A stretch of 64,000 nt of DNA from Oceaniradius stylonematis. Lineage in GTDB: Bacteria; Pseudomonadota; Alphaproteobacteria; Rhizobiales; Rhizobiaceae. The stretch is from NCBI RefSeq assembly GCF_003149475.2, contig NZ_QFWV02000007.1, positions 13,181 through 77,180 of the forward strand. Direction: 5' to 3'. The translations under genes were made by a program, and so were the position numbers. How positions within the stretch are numbered: position 1 is the first letter of the stretch; each line of letters begins with the position of its first letter. Positions 16,418 to 25,687 of the stretch are shown piece by piece. The notes below the pieces were generated by a model. That model did no database searches. It worked only from the letters and a program-made list of their open reading frames with translations, and had not been told where the DNA came from.

Positions 16418-17149
16418 TCAGTCGCCGGCGACGAAGAACAGCCAGCGGCCCTCGGGGGTGATGCCGGCGCGGAAGAAGATGTAGGAGCCGAAGCCGACCA
16501 TGTCCTCATAGTCGCCGGCGGTGACCAGCTTGAACAGGTCTACCCGCTCCTCGGGCGTCAGCGAGTCGAGCGGTTTGGCGAAGAAATCGGGCCAGACATA
16601 GAGTTCGGCCTCGCCGCCCGCATCGAACCGCGCATAGCCTGCCTCGAAGACCTCTAGCAGGATGGCCAGCATCTCATGGCCTTCCGAATCGCCCGATATC
16701 GACTTGAAATAGTCCACCGGATCGCCTTCGACCTCGGCGAGCGACAGCCGGGTCGTGTCCGCGCCGGTGCCGATCAGCGGCCGCAGCCGTTCGGGATCGC
16801 CCGACCGGGCCGCCTCCATGATAAGTTCGCGCATTCGCCTGACCGGCGCGGGCAGGAGCGATACGTCGTCGGAAAATTCGACCGTGGTCTCGCTGGCGCC
16901 CGCCTGGTTGCGCGCCGGATCGCCGCCGCGCGGGATGGCGGGCGGCGCGGCCAGCGGGTTGTCGGGGTCTTCGGCGCCGATCATCGGCGCAGGAACGGGA
17001 ATGACACCGGAGGGCGGCGGTGCGATGACATCCTGCGCATTGCTGGCCGCAGCCGGACCGGTCGCCAGAAGCGCCATCGCAGCCAGTGCCGCGACCGTCG
17101 CCCGGACGGCTCGGTTTGCCTCGGAGCGGATGTCGGTCGGCACAGCCAT
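16418..17149 (-). CDS. Secreted conserved hypothetical protein, 243 aa
   Basis: An N-terminal Arg-containing segment followed by the hydrophobic 'ATVAALAAMALLATGPAAAS' looks like a signal peptide, so the protein is probably periplasmic. A Pro-rich linker (residues about 40-80) leads to a compact domain with 'RMRELIMEAARSGDPERLRP' and ends 'YIFFRAGITPEGRWLFFVAG'. I recognise the look of an alphaproteobacterial conserved protein but no functional family. A small-protein gene lies 32 bases upstream on the same strand. Confidence 0.65.
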   Translation of the reverse strand: MAVPTDIRSEANRAVRATVAALAAMALLATGPAAASNAQDVIAPPPSGVIPVPAPMIGAEDPDNPLAAPPAIPRGGDPARNQAGASETTVEFSDDVSLLPAPVRRMRELIMEAARSGDPERLRPLIGTGADTTRLSLAEVEGDPVDYFKSISGDSEGHEMLAILLEVFEAGYARFDAGGEAELYVWPDFFAKPLDSLTPEERVDLFKLVTAGDYEDMVGFGSYIFFRAGITPEGRWLFFVAGD

Positions 17150-17181
17150 TGTCTCCCGGCTTTCGCCGCGTACAGGGGTTC

Positions 17182-17445
17182 CTATTGCAGCGTGCGCAGC
17201 CGGGTGAACTCGCCGGCCACCAGACGCTGGCGAATGTCGTCGATCACCGCCAGTGCGGCATCCTCGCCATTTTCGCCGACGATCTCTTCAAGGGCGGTCG
17301 CCATGGCAGCGTCCGCCAGAATATCGGTCTCGATGCCCTCAAGCATGCCATCTGCCCAGATTTCGGACTGCATCTCGCGGGCGGCACGCCGTTTTTCAAG
17401 GGCGATCGCATCGTCCAGCGCATCGATCTTCTGTTCTGTTTCCAT
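17182..17445 (-). CDS. Small conserved hypothetical protein, 87 aa
   Basis: A strongly charged, Glu/Asp/Ala-rich helical protein (METEQKIDALDDAIALEKRR...) with no membrane segment. The ATG at 17445 is preferred. An in-frame GTG at 17505 would add 20 residues that read as non-coding, and the ATG has only a weak GGGA site upstream. It lies in the same direction as the secreted protein at 16418 and may share its transcript. Function unknown. Confidence 0.5.
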   Translation of the reverse strand: METEQKIDALDDAIALEKRRAAREMQSEIWADGMLEGIETDILADAAMATALEEIVGENGEDAALAVIDDIRQRLVAGEFTRLRTLQ

Positions 17446-17556
17446 GATGCAATTCCCGTCTTCTCCGGCACAAGCCCGCCGGTACGCACTGTCCCTATCT
17501 AACACACGCCGCCCGTTTGTAATTGCGAAGATCGTACAATCGTTAACGATCGCGCG

Positions 17557-17949
17557 CTACTGCGCGCCATAGGTGCTCGCAAGGTCAAGCGCCAGCGTCC
17601 GCCCTTCCTCGACATAGCGGTCGGCCGACAGCCGCGCCTGGTCGGTGCAGCGCGTGTAGACGCTGTCGAAGCTGCGATAGCCCTTGTTGAAGGCCGCGAT
17701 GAGCTGGGCGCGCCGCAGCGGTTCCGGCTTTTCGACCGACAGCAATTGTTCCATCTCGTCACGCCAGCGATTGCTCGGCTCCGTGCACAGGTTGCGCAGA
17801 TAATGGATCGAGCCGAGAACTTCGGCCAGCCTGCCCAGTTTCTCGTCATAGGCCACCGGCTGTGCATTTCCGGCAACCGGAGCGAGCGCCATCATCCACG
17901 CCAGTCCGGCCACGACCGCCGGTTTGCTGACACACAATGCGCGCAGCAT
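17557..17949 (-). CDS. TIGR02301-type secreted hypothetical protein, 130 aa
   Basis: A signal peptide ('AVVAGLAWMMALAPVAGNAQ') is followed by about 100 residues with 'RLAEVLGSIHYLRNLC', 'WRDEMEQLLSVE', 'FNKGYRSFDSVYTRCT' and 'ADRYVEEGRTLALDLASTYG'. This matches the Rhizobiales protein family known as TIGR02301, of unknown function, with two conserved Cys that probably form a disulfide. GGGGA precedes the ATG at 17949. Confidence 0.75.
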   Translation of the reverse strand: MLRALCVSKPAVVAGLAWMMALAPVAGNAQPVAYDEKLGRLAEVLGSIHYLRNLCTEPSNRWRDEMEQLLSVEKPEPLRRAQLIAAFNKGYRSFDSVYTRCTDQARLSADRYVEEGRTLALDLASTYGAQ

Positions 17950-18028
17950 CGTCAATCCCCTGTTCACCTGTCGCGTCGGTATCTGGCATCCAATTGGGGC
18001 ACAAACAAGCTTGCAGGTTCTGCCGCCA

Positions 18029-19027
18029 TCACTGGCCGACGATTGTGACACCGGGATGAAAGGCATGGGCAACGAAGGCAAACGTCACATCATAAGGCAC
18101 GTCGCTCCCCTCGCGCGTGACCAGAACCGTGCCCACATCGCGGCCTTCGGCGATCCGCGTCGTGTCCAGCGCCGATGCGCGGCCGGCGGTCCATACGAAA
18201 TCCAGCCCGTCGGCTTGCCAGGTGCCGGCCTCAGAGACGGTTTGCATCGTCACGATCAGCGGCTCCTCGTCGCCGCGCGGCACGATGACCACGCGTTCCA
18301 TCGGCTCGATGCCCTCGGGCAACTGACCGTCATAGAGAAAGGGGCGTGACGTGTCATAGCTGCGGTAAGGGTTGCGGCCGTAATCGCGCATGTTCGGATT
18401 GTTGGGCACCAGCACGCGCCCGTTCGGGTTTTCCTCTGAGAACTCGGCCCAGGATTGCAGCCGTGCCGGAACCAGGGTCAGTTCTGCGCCGGTCATCTCG
18501 CCGACGATCGCTTCGCCGGTGAATTGCTGCCACCAGGTCTCGGTCTGCCGGTCATACATGATCAGGTTGGAATCCTTGAGCTTTCCCGTCGTGCCGAATT
18601 CGAGCACGCGTCCGTCCACCGTGCGTTCGAAGACCGGCGCCGAATTGCACAAGGGGCAATAGGTGACCGCGACCGGCATGCCGCCGACCACATCGTTGAC
18701 GATCTCGTGCCATGTCAGGATGCGCAGCGGATAGGCCCGCGCGTCTCCGTCGATCGTCAGGCCGACGACGGGCTCCTGCGGTGCAAGGTCGTCATGGCCG
18801 GGCACGAACTCGAACACCGGATTGTCGATCGACGGAATGCCGTCGCGCGGCGGCCCGCCGGACAGGATCCGCGCCAGATCGACGGAACTCTTTTCGAAGT
18901 CGGTTTTCCAGCCCTCCATAGACCAACGGATCGGATCGGCATGGGCGGGTCTCGCCATCATCATCCCCGACACCAGCAGCAGGGCAAGGGCGGCGATGGG
19001 GCCGGCGAAGCGGTCGATACGGGGCAT
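18029..19027 (-). CDS. DUF3179 domain-containing exported protein, 332 aa
   Basis: The N-terminus (MPRIDRFAGPIAALALLLVSGMMM...AHA) is a signal peptide. The rest is DUF3179, recognisable by 'LTWHEIVNDVVGGMPVAVTY' immediately followed by 'CPLCNSA', then 'TGKLKDSNLIMYDRQTETWW' and 'QQFTGEAIVGE'. The CPLC motif could bind metal or be redox-active, but no function is known for the family. The start at 19027 was chosen over an upstream in-frame start because the signal peptide begins there. Confidence 0.85.
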   Translation of the reverse strand: MPRIDRFAGPIAALALLLVSGMMMARPAHADPIRWSMEGWKTDFEKSSVDLARILSGGPPRDGIPSIDNPVFEFVPGHDDLAPQEPVVGLTIDGDARAYPLRILTWHEIVNDVVGGMPVAVTYCPLCNSAPVFERTVDGRVLEFGTTGKLKDSNLIMYDRQTETWWQQFTGEAIVGEMTGAELTLVPARLQSWAEFSEENPNGRVLVPNNPNMRDYGRNPYRSYDTSRPFLYDGQLPEGIEPMERVVIVPRGDEEPLIVTMQTVSEAGTWQADGLDFVWTAGRASALDTTRIAEGRDVGTVLVTREGSDVPYDVTFAFVAHAFHPGVTIVGQ

Positions 19028-19123
19028 TGGCGGCACCTCGATCAAGTGCGGGATGCCCGAGAGCCTATGGCCCCGCCGCCTTCGGCGCCAATGACACCCG
19101 GTCACGATTACGTGGGCTGCCGG

Positions 19124-19552
19124 TCAAAGGCCGGCAAGGCGCCTCGCTGTCGCAAGTGTCGTTCGCGTCATCGCCAGCCCGTCCATTTCATCGACGGTGA
19201 CGAAGCGCAGTTCGGCGGCATCGTCGCCGGCCACCGGCGTGCCGGTTGCGGTTCCGGTGAAAACGGTCAGGACGAAATGGTGCTCGGGCGCGCCCCGAAG
19301 GTTCTCGTCGCCGATCAGGTCGACCACTTCGGCCACCCTCAGGCTGTCGGGATCGGCCGTCAGCGCCGTTTCCTCGGCCAGTTCGCGCATGGCCGCCTGG
19401 CGAATCGTTTCCCCCCAATGGACCCGGCCACCGGGAAAAGCCCAAAGGTCCTGGGCAGGCGGACGGGCGCGCCGCGCCAACAGGAATGCACCGGACTGCT
19501 CGTCGCGGATCACCACCGAAACGGCGGCCGCTGGATGGCGCGCATCGGCCAT
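19124..19552 (-). CDS. NUDIX hydrolase, 142 aa
   Basis: A complete Nudix box, G-x5-E-x7-R-E-x2-E-E, runs through 'GGRVHWGETIRQAAMRELAE' and continues ETAL, at about residues 41-64. Upstream 'LLARRARPPAQDLWAFPGG' is the usual lead-in. It resembles MutT/ADP-ribose-pyrophosphatase-type enzymes acting on nucleoside diphosphates linked to another group; the substrate cannot be told. The start at 19552 is preferred; GGAG lies about 12 bases upstream. In-frame ATGs further upstream are possible. Divergent from the DUF2799 lipoprotein gene. Confidence 0.82.
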   Translation of the reverse strand: MADARHPAAAVSVVIRDEQSGAFLLARRARPPAQDLWAFPGGRVHWGETIRQAAMRELAEETALTADPDSLRVAEVVDLIGDENLRGAPEHHFVLTVFTGTATGTPVAGDDAAELRFVTVDEMDGLAMTRTTLATARRLAGL

Positions 19553-19645
19553 TGTCGTGAAAAGCTCCCCAATTCGACCGATCGGCATTTGCCACATTGC
19601 CGCTCTTGGCGATAGGCTCCGCCGGGGCGGCAAATGGGGTTTCAA

Positions 19646-20209
19646 ATGCGATACTTGGTGGCGGCCGGCGTCTTGGGCGCGGCGATGATGGCGTTGTCGT
19701 CCTGCGCGACGCTCAGCGAGGAACAGTGCCAGGTGGTCGACTGGCAGCAATTGGGCGAGTCCGACGGCACGCGCGGGTTTCCCGTCACCTATGTCGGCCA
19801 GCATCAGGAAGCCTGCACCAAGCACGGCATCTCGGTCGATGCGGCAAGCTGGCAGACAGGTTGGGAACGCGGCATCCGCACCTATTGCACGCCGGCCAAC
19901 GGGCTCAATGTGGGCCGTACGGGCGGCATCAACCGCAATGCCTGTCCGGCCGACATGGCGCTGGCCTTCAACGAGGCCTACACCGTCGGCCGCCGGGTTC
20001 ATGACGCCCGCTCAGAACGCGACTCGGCCCAGCAGGAAATCGACAGGCTGATCCGCGAACTGTCCGCCGCGACAGCGGAGGAAGATCGCCGGCGCATCCA
20101 GCTCGAGATCGAGCTTGAGCGCAACCGGCTTTCGTCGGCTCAAGGCGATGTCTTCAGCGCCGAGCGCGCGGCCGACCTCTACCAGTTCCGCGCCGCCCAG
20201 GCGCAATGA
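19646..20209 (+). CDS. DUF2799-type lipoprotein, 187 aa
   Basis: A lipoprotein signal with lipobox 'ALSSC' (Cys20) is followed by 'CQVVDWQQLGESDGTRGFPV', then 'YCTPANGLNVGRTGGINRNA' and 'CPADMALAFNEAYTVGRRVH'. These repeats of G-x-N and W/Y residues are typical of DUF2799. A charged coiled-coil helix (about residues 115-165) ends the protein. Probably anchored in the inner leaflet of the outer membrane; function unknown. Confidence 0.75.
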   Translation: MRYLVAAGVLGAAMMALSSCATLSEEQCQVVDWQQLGESDGTRGFPVTYVGQHQEACTKHGISVDAASWQTGWERGIRTYCTPANGLNVGRTGGINRNACPADMALAFNEAYTVGRRVHDARSERDSAQQEIDRLIRELSAATAEEDRRRIQLEIELERNRLSSAQGDVFSAERAADLYQFRAAQAQ

Positions 20210-20240
20210 TCGGCCGGCGCGCGATGAACGGGGACAGGTG

Positions 20241-21020
20241 ATGTGCGGCCGCCTTGCTCTGACCCATGCTCGCGAAGAGGTTGAACGCTATTTCAGGGTG
20301 GCCGAGGTCGAGGACTTCCCCCCGCGCTACAACATCGCGCCAACGCAGCCCCTTTTGGTCGTCACCGCTGCGGAGACGCGTCCGGAGGGCTCGAACCTGC
20401 CCGATCGCAACGCGCTCCTGATGCGCTGGGGGCTGCTGCCGGCCTGGGTCAAGGATCCCGAGGACTTCCCGCTCTTGATCAATGCCCGTTCGGAAACCGC
20501 GGCGGGAAAAGCCTCGTTCCGCGCGGCGATGCGTCACCGGCGCTGCATCATTCCCGCATCGGGCTTTTACGAATGGGCACGGGACAAGGCGTCCGGCCAG
20601 TCGCAGGCCTTTTGGGTGCGGCCGCGCGACGGCGGCCCCGTCGGCTTTGCGGGCTTGCATGAAACATGGATCGGAAAGGATGGCAGCGAGATCGACACGT
20701 GCGCGATCATGACGATGGCCGCGCCCGACGATCTGTCCCATATCCACCACCGTGTGCCGGTCGCGCTGCGGCCCGAGCACCATGACCGCTGGCTCGATGT
20801 GCGCGGTCAGGGCCCCGCCGACATTGTCGATCTTTTTGCGCCCGACGCGCAGGTGATGTTCGACGCCATCGCGGTGTCCGACAAGGTCAACAAGGTGGCC
20901 AATGCCGGCCCCGACGTTCAGGAGCCGGTCGAACCGCGCGCCTTCGCGCTGCCGGGCGCGGCGAAAACGGTTGCAAAAACCGACACTGGCGGCGAAGAGA
21001 GCCAACCCAGCCTGTTCTGA
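20241..21020 (+). CDS. SOS-response-associated peptidase family (YedK/HMCES), abasic-site crosslinker
   Basis: A 259-aa SRAP-domain protein. After removal of Met the N-terminal Cys2 (MCGRLALT) is the residue that forms a thiazolidine crosslink with abasic sites in single-stranded DNA. The other catalytic residues are visible: Asn in 'LLINARSETAAGKASFR', Glu in 'PASGFYEWARD' and His in 'SHIHHRVPVAL'. The start at 20241 is fixed by the need for Cys2 and by the GGGGACAGGTG upstream. Protects abasic sites at stalled forks; family knowledge, not shown here. Confidence 0.92.
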   Translation: MCGRLALTHAREEVERYFRVAEVEDFPPRYNIAPTQPLLVVTAAETRPEGSNLPDRNALLMRWGLLPAWVKDPEDFPLLINARSETAAGKASFRAAMRHRRCIIPASGFYEWARDKASGQSQAFWVRPRDGGPVGFAGLHETWIGKDGSEIDTCAIMTMAAPDDLSHIHHRVPVALRPEHHDRWLDVRGQGPADIVDLFAPDAQVMFDAIAVSDKVNKVANAGPDVQEPVEPRAFALPGAAKTVAKTDTGGEESQPSLF

Positions 21021-21041
21021 CCTCTCTGGCGCCTCTGTCCG

Positions 21042-21659
21042 ATGTTTTCCGCCGCTTTCTCCGGATTCCTGCTCGGCGCGACGCTGATCATCGCGATTGG
21101 CGCACAGAACGCGTTCATCCTGCGTCAGGGGCTGATGCGCAGCCATGTGTTCATCCTGTGCCTGATCTGCGCACTGTCCGACGCGCTTTTGATCGCCGCC
21201 GGCGTCGCCGGGCTCGGTACGCTGATCGCCGCCAACCCGTCCCTGATCACCATCGTGACACTGGGCGGCGCGGCGTTCCTTCTCGTCTATGCGGCGCTGG
21301 CGCTGCGCCGCGCCCTGCGGCCGTCAGTCCTTCTGGCCGAGGCGCCGGGTGGCAAGCCGCTGCCGCTCAAGGCGGCGATTGCAACGTGCCTGGCGTTCAC
21401 CTTCCTCAACCCGCACGTCTATCTGGACACGGTCGTGTTGCTGGGAAGTCTGTCGGGACGGTATGAGGGCGCGGCGCGCGTGGCATTTGGCGGCGGCGCG
21501 ATGACGGCCAGTTTCGTCTGGTTCTTTTCGCTCGGCTATGGCGCGCGGCTTCTGGCGCCATTGTTCGCAAAGCCCGGCGCATGGCGCGTGCTCGACGTGC
21601 TGATTGCGGTGATCATGACGGCGCTCGCCATCGGGCTGCTGGCCAGCCTGGGGGGCTGA
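21042..21659 (+). CDS. LysE/ArgO-family amino-acid exporter, 205 aa
   Basis: About six membrane helices. The LysE/ArgO-specific 'AIGAQNAFILRQGLMRSHVF' follows the first helix and 'TFLNPHVYLDTVVLLGSLSG' lies near residues 118-137. That makes it closer to true LysE/ArgO (lysine/arginine export) than the RhtB-type gene at 1909. It follows the YedK-type gene by 21 bases and may be cotranscribed. No LysG/ArgP regulator is nearby. Confidence 0.88.
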   Translation: MFSAAFSGFLLGATLIIAIGAQNAFILRQGLMRSHVFILCLICALSDALLIAAGVAGLGTLIAANPSLITIVTLGGAAFLLVYAALALRRALRPSVLLAEAPGGKPLPLKAAIATCLAFTFLNPHVYLDTVVLLGSLSGRYEGAARVAFGGGAMTASFVWFFSLGYGARLLAPLFAKPGAWRVLDVLIAVIMTALAIGLLASLGG

Positions 21660-22051
21660 ACCGCCAGCCGCAAGGCGTGATCTCTGCGCAGGCGCCCCAG
21701 GCATCTGCCATTTGCCGCTCCTGGTCCGTGAGAAGCAAATGGCCGAGCACAGTGGAAGATGGGGCGCAAACTCCACCGCGAGATACCCGGCTCCGCCTTG
21801 CGCAGAGGCGCCCATGGTAGCCGTTCGTTGCCGATCTTGAACAGGGGATTTTTCGGGGGAGGGCAAAAAAAGCGTCTCAATTGTACCAATGGCAACCACG
21901 GATTGCGTGCAAGGCGTCCATCGCTCTCGCGACGCGGGTGGCGGCGTACGGAAGCAAAAATCGCCCGCTTGGGGCCGTTGGGCGCTTGGCATCGCCGTCG
22001 CCGGCATGGCAAGAGCGGCGCGCGCGAGGGCGCATGGAAGGATAATCTGAG
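21660..22051. other. Gene-free interval before cysS
   Basis: Nearly 400 bases with no frame that looks coding; the frames open across it are biased shadows without family features. It holds short A- and G-rich patches (GGGGGAGGGCAAAAAAAG around 21860) but no tRNA-like fold, terminator with a U-tract or repeat that I can defend. It presumably contains the cysS promoter and leader. Confidence 0.5.
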
Positions 22052-23449
22052 ATGGCCGAAACCGCCGGCAGCACGATCCGCCTCTACAACACGCTGACGC
22101 GCGCCAAGGCGCCGTTCACGCCGATCGATCCGGACAATGTCCGCCTCTATGTGTGTGGACCGACGGTCTACGATTATGCCCATATCGGCAATGCGCGCCC
22201 GGTCATCGTCTTCGACGTGCTGTTCCGGCTTCTGCGCCACGTCTATGGCGAAAAGCACGTCTCCTATGTGCGCAACATCACCGACGTCGAGGACAAGATC
22301 AACGCGCGTGCCCTGCGCGATTATCCTGAACTGCCGCTGAACGAGGCGATTCGCGCGGTGACCGAGAAGACCGCCGCGCAGTTCCAGGCCGACGCGCTGG
22401 CGCTCGGCTGCCTGCCGCCGACCCATGAGCCGCGCGCCACCGAACATGTCGCCGGCATGATCGCGATGATCAACGACCTGATTACGCGCGGCCATGCCTA
22501 TGTCGCAACTGGCGACGAGGGCGCGGAAGTGCTGTTCGACGTGGGCTCGATGCCGGATTATGGCGCCCTGTCGGGCCGCGATCTCGCAGACCAGAAGGCG
22601 GGTGCGCGCGTCGCCGTCGCCGATCACAAGCGCGACGCGGCCGATTTCGTGCTGTGGAAGCAGAGCGGACCGAACGAACCGGGCTGGGATGCCGATTTCG
22701 GCGGAACCCACATTCGCGGCCGCCCGGGCTGGCACATCGAATGCTCGGTTATGAGCGCCCACCATCTGGGCGAGGTGTTCGACATTCATGGCGGCGGCAT
22801 CGATCTGGTCTTTCCCCATCATGAAAACGAGATCGCCCAGAGCCGCTGCGCCCATGGGACGGCGACCATGGCCAATGTCTGGATGCACAATGGCTTCCTG
22901 CAGGTCGAGGGCAGGAAGATGTCGAAATCGCTCGGCAACTTCGTCACGGTCCATGAACTGCTGGCGACGGAGAAGTTCGGCGGGCGCGCGTGGCCCGGCG
23001 AGGTGCTGCGCCTTGCCATGCTGATGACCCATTATCGCGAGCCGATCGATTTTTCGGTCCGGCGGCTGGAGGAGGCGGAAGCGCTTATGGCGCGCCTGTG
23101 GCGGCGGGCCGGCGAAGCCATAAGCAATGGCACGCGGCAAGCCGTGATCGATGCGCTGAGCGACGATCTGAACAGTGTCGACGCGATCCATGCGCTGAAC
23201 GGTCTGGCCGGCGCGCCGCTGCGCGATGCGCTGTTGTTTCTCGGTCTTCCCGATGCGGCTCCGGTCGGCGACGTCGACCTCGATGCGGTGCAGGCGGCCA
23301 TCGATGCCCGCCTCGCCCTGATTGTCGACAAGAACTGGGCCGAAGCCGACCGCATCCGCGACGAATTGCTCGAACGGGGCATCCAGCTCAAGGACGGCAA
23401 GGACCCGGACACCGGCGAACGCGTGACGACATGGGAGGTCAGACGATGA
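22052..23449 (+). CDS. cysS: Cysteinyl-tRNA synthetase
   Basis: A 465-aa class I aminoacyl-tRNA synthetase. The zinc and HIGH region reads '[20 protein letters not shown]', the second zinc-ligand region '[15 protein letters not shown]' with 'HHENEIAQS', and the KMSKS loop '[12 protein letters not shown]'. The C-terminal helical tRNA-binding part is present, so the length is normal. AAGGA lies about 8 bases before the ATG. The last bases ATGA overlap the start of the GFA gene, indicating translational coupling. Confidence 0.96.
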   Translation: MAETAGSTIRLYNTLTRAKAPFTPIDPDNVRLYVCGPTVYDYAHIGNARPVIVFDVLFRLLRHVYGEKHVSYVRNITDVEDKINARALRDYPELPLNEAIRAVTEKTAAQFQADALALGCLPPTHEPRATEHVAGMIAMINDLITRGHAYVATGDEGAEVLFDVGSMPDYGALSGRDLADQKAGARVAVADHKRDAADFVLWKQSGPNEPGWDADFGGTHIRGRPGWHIECSVMSAHHLGEVFDIHGGGIDLVFPHHENEIAQSRCAHGTATMANVWMHNGFLQVEGRKMSKSLGNFVTVHELLATEKFGGRAWPGEVLRLAMLMTHYREPIDFSVRRLEEAEALMARLWRRAGEAISNGTRQAVIDALSDDLNSVDAIHALNGLAGAPLRDALLFLGLPDAAPVGDVDLDAVQAAIDARLALIVDKNWAEADRIRDELLERGIQLKDGKDPDTGERVTTWEVRR

Positions 23450-23943
23450 GCGAATCGCTCTCCGGCGGGTGCCAGTGCGGCGCGGTGCGCTACCGCGTCA
23501 CGTTGCCGCTCAAAGACCCGCATTTGTGTCATTGTCGCATGTGCCAGAAGGCGGTCGGCAACTATTTCGTGCCGTTGGCCAGCGTCGAACGGGCGGCCTT
23601 TGAAATCACCCGGGGCGAACCGGCCTGGTTTCACTCATCGGGACCGGTGCGGCGCGGTTTCTGCCGTGACTGTGGCACGCCGCTTCTGTTCGAGACCGTT
23701 GGCTTTGACGGCATGACGATCACGCTCGGCTCACTGGACGATCCGGCATCGGTGCCGCCGGTTTCGACCTATGGCGTGGAATCGAGGATGCCGTGGATTG
23801 TGGAGGCGGTCGAACGCGACGGCCGCACCACTGAAGAAGAGGAGTATCTCGACGGCCAGCGCGTCCGCGACATCGCCGCAACAAACCGGCAGCATCCCGA
23901 TCACGACACCGATGTCTGGCCGCCGAGACACGGCCATGGCTGA
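23446..23943 (+). CDS. GFA-family (glutathione-dependent formaldehyde-activating-like) protein, 165 aa
   Basis: The zinc-binding cysteines of the GFA fold are all present: '[10 protein letters not shown]' near the N-terminus, '[15 protein letters not shown]', and '[10 protein letters not shown]' near residue 70. Members coordinate two zinc ions; a few handle S-hydroxymethylglutathione, but most have no assigned role. It starts within the cysS stop (ATGA overlap) with GGAGGT upstream. Confidence 0.85.
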   Translation: MSESLSGGCQCGAVRYRVTLPLKDPHLCHCRMCQKAVGNYFVPLASVERAAFEITRGEPAWFHSSGPVRRGFCRDCGTPLLFETVGFDGMTITLGSLDDPASVPPVSTYGVESRMPWIVEAVERDGRTTEEEEYLDGQRVRDIAATNRQHPDHDTDVWPPRHGHG

Positions 23944-24055
23944 GCGCAATCCGCAGACGCAGATGCCCAAATGGCTGCTCTACGGGCTGATCGCCAAGGG
24001 TATCGCCGTCGTTGCGATCACGCTCGCCGTGCTCTACTACGCCGGGGTTTTCTGA
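23936..24055 (+). CDS. Small single-pass membrane protein, 39 aa
   Basis: [20 protein letters not shown] starts the peptide; one hydrophobic helix fills residues 13-37 and the end is 'YYAGVF'. The start overlaps the GFA stop by 8 bases, and cimA begins 12 bases after its end, so it sits inside a tight operon, which supports it being a real gene. Function unknown. Confidence 0.55.
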   Translation: MAERNPQTQMPKWLLYGLIAKGIAVVAITLAVLYYAGVF

Positions 24056-24067
24056 ACGAGGCCATCC

Positions 24068-25687
24068 ATGCCCGCCCGCGATCGCATTTTTCTGTTCGAC
24101 ACCACTCTCCGTGACGGCCAGCAGACCCCGGCCATCGATTTTTCGGTCGAGGACAAGATCACCATCGCGCGGCTGCTGGACGAGTTCGGCATCGACTATG
24201 TCGAGGGCGGCTATCCCGGCGCCAACCCCACCGACACCGCCTTTTTCGAGCGCAAGCGAACCAGCGACGCCGCTTTCGTCGCCTTCGGCATGACCAAACG
24301 CGCCGGCGTCTCGGCCTCAAACGACCCCGGCCTTGCCGCGCTGACGGGCGCTGCGGCGGACGCGGTCTGCTTTGTTGCCAAGGCGTGGGACTATCATGTC
24401 GATGTGGCGCTCGGCTGCACGCTCGAGGAAAATCTGGACTCGATCCGCGACTCGGTCGCGGCCGCCATCTCTGCCGGGCGCGAGGCGATGGTCGATTGCG
24501 AGCATTTCTTCGACGGCTACAAGGCCAATCCGGACTATGCGCTGGATTGCGCCCGCGCCGCACTTGAGGCTGGCGCGCGCTGGATCGTCCTGTGCGACAC
24601 CAATGGCGGCACCCAGCCGGGCGAAGTGCGTGCGATCACCCGCGCTGTCATCGAGGCCGGCGTTCCCGGCGACCGGCTTGGCATCCATGCCCATGACGAC
24701 ACCGGTCAGGCGGTCGCCAATTCGCTGGCCGCCATCGATGCGGGCGTGCGGCAGGTGCAGGGCACGCTGAACGGCATCGGCGAACGCTGCGGCAACGCCA
24801 ATCTGGTCACGCTGATCGCCACGCTGGGGCTAAAGCCGGTCTGGTCGGAGCGGTTCGAGACCGGCATTTCAGGCGAAAACCTGGCCGGGCTGACGCGCCT
24901 GTCGCGGTCCTTTGACGAGTTGCTCAACCGTGCGCCGGACGCGCAGGCGCCCTATGTCGGCGCATCGGCCTTTGCCACCAAGGCCGGCATCCACGCCTCG
25001 GCCCTGGTCAAGGACCCCAAGACCTACGAGCACGTGCCTGCCGAATGCGTCGGCAACATGCGGCGTGTCATGGTCTCCGACCAGGGCGGCAAGTCCAACT
25101 TCATCAACGAGCTCAAGCGGCGCGGCATCGCCGTCGCCAAGGACGATCCGCGCCTCGACACGCTGATTGCCATCGTCAAGGAGCGCGAGGCGGACGGCTA
25201 TGCCTATGAGGGGGCAGACGCCAGCTTCGAGCTTCTGGCCCGCAGGACGCTCGGCGAAGTGCCGGACTTCTTCGAGGTGGATTCGTTCCGCTGCGTGGTC
25301 GAACGCCGCCACAATGCGCGCGGCGCGCTGATCACGCTGTCCGAAGCGGTGGTCAAGCTGACGGTCGATGGCGAGCAGCGCATGTCGGTCGCCGAAGGGC
25401 AGGGGCCCGTCAACGCGCTCGATCTGGCGCTGCGCAAGGATCTGGGCAAGTACCAGGGCGAGATCGCCGATCTCGAACTGGTCGACTACAAGGTGCGCAT
25501 TCTGAACGGCGGCACCGAGGCGATCACCCGCGTCCTGATCGAATCCACCGACATGACCGGCCGGCGCTGGTGGACGGTCGGCGTGTCCGACAACATCATC
25601 GATGCCTCCTTCCAGGCGCTGATGGATTCGATCACCTTCAAGCTGATGAAGAACAGGGGCACCGCCGGCCTGATGGCGGCGGAATGA
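24068..25687 (+). CDS. cimA: Citramalate synthase (CimA-type, LeuA family)
   Basis: A 539-aa HMGL-like TIM-barrel enzyme with 'FDTTLRDGQQTPAIDFSVED' at the N-terminus, metal ligands in 'GIHAHDDTGQAVANSLAAID' and 'VQGTLNGIGERCGNANL', and a C-terminal LeuA-dimer/allosteric domain (about residues 400-520). The T-P of GQQTPAI and the long form fit the CimA branch, which condenses pyruvate with acetyl-CoA to citramalate for isoleucine synthesis. Homologous isopropylmalate and homocitrate synthases cannot be fully excluded without alignment. The rarD start overlaps its stop. Confidence 0.85.
   Translation: MPARDRIFLFDTTLRDGQQTPAIDFSVEDKITIARLLDEFGIDYVEGGYPGANPTDTAFFERKRTSDAAFVAFGMTKRAGVSASNDPGLAALTGAAADAVCFVAKAWDYHVDVALGCTLEENLDSIRDSVAAAISAGREAMVDCEHFFDGYKANPDYALDCARAALEAGARWIVLCDTNGGTQPGEVRAITRAVIEAGVPGDRLGIHAHDDTGQAVANSLAAIDAGVRQVQGTLNGIGERCGNANLVTLIATLGLKPVWSERFETGISGENLAGLTRLSRSFDELLNRAPDAQAPYVGASAFATKAGIHASALVKDPKTYEHVPAECVGNMRRVMVSDQGGKSNFINELKRRGIAVAKDDPRLDTLIAIVKEREADGYAYEGADASFELLARRTLGEVPDFFEVDSFRCVVERRHNARGALITLSEAVVKLTVDGEQRMSVAEGQGPVNALDLALRKDLGKYQGEIADLELVDYKVRILNGGTEAITRVLIESTDMTGRRWWTVGVSDNIIDASFQALMDSITFKLMKNRGTAGLMAAE

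Noticed and set aside
17539-17550. ATCGTTAACGAT palindrome upstream of the TIGR02301-type gene stop
   Set aside because: A perfect 12-base palindrome is short, and its place just outside a gene end gives no clear function; it could arise by chance.
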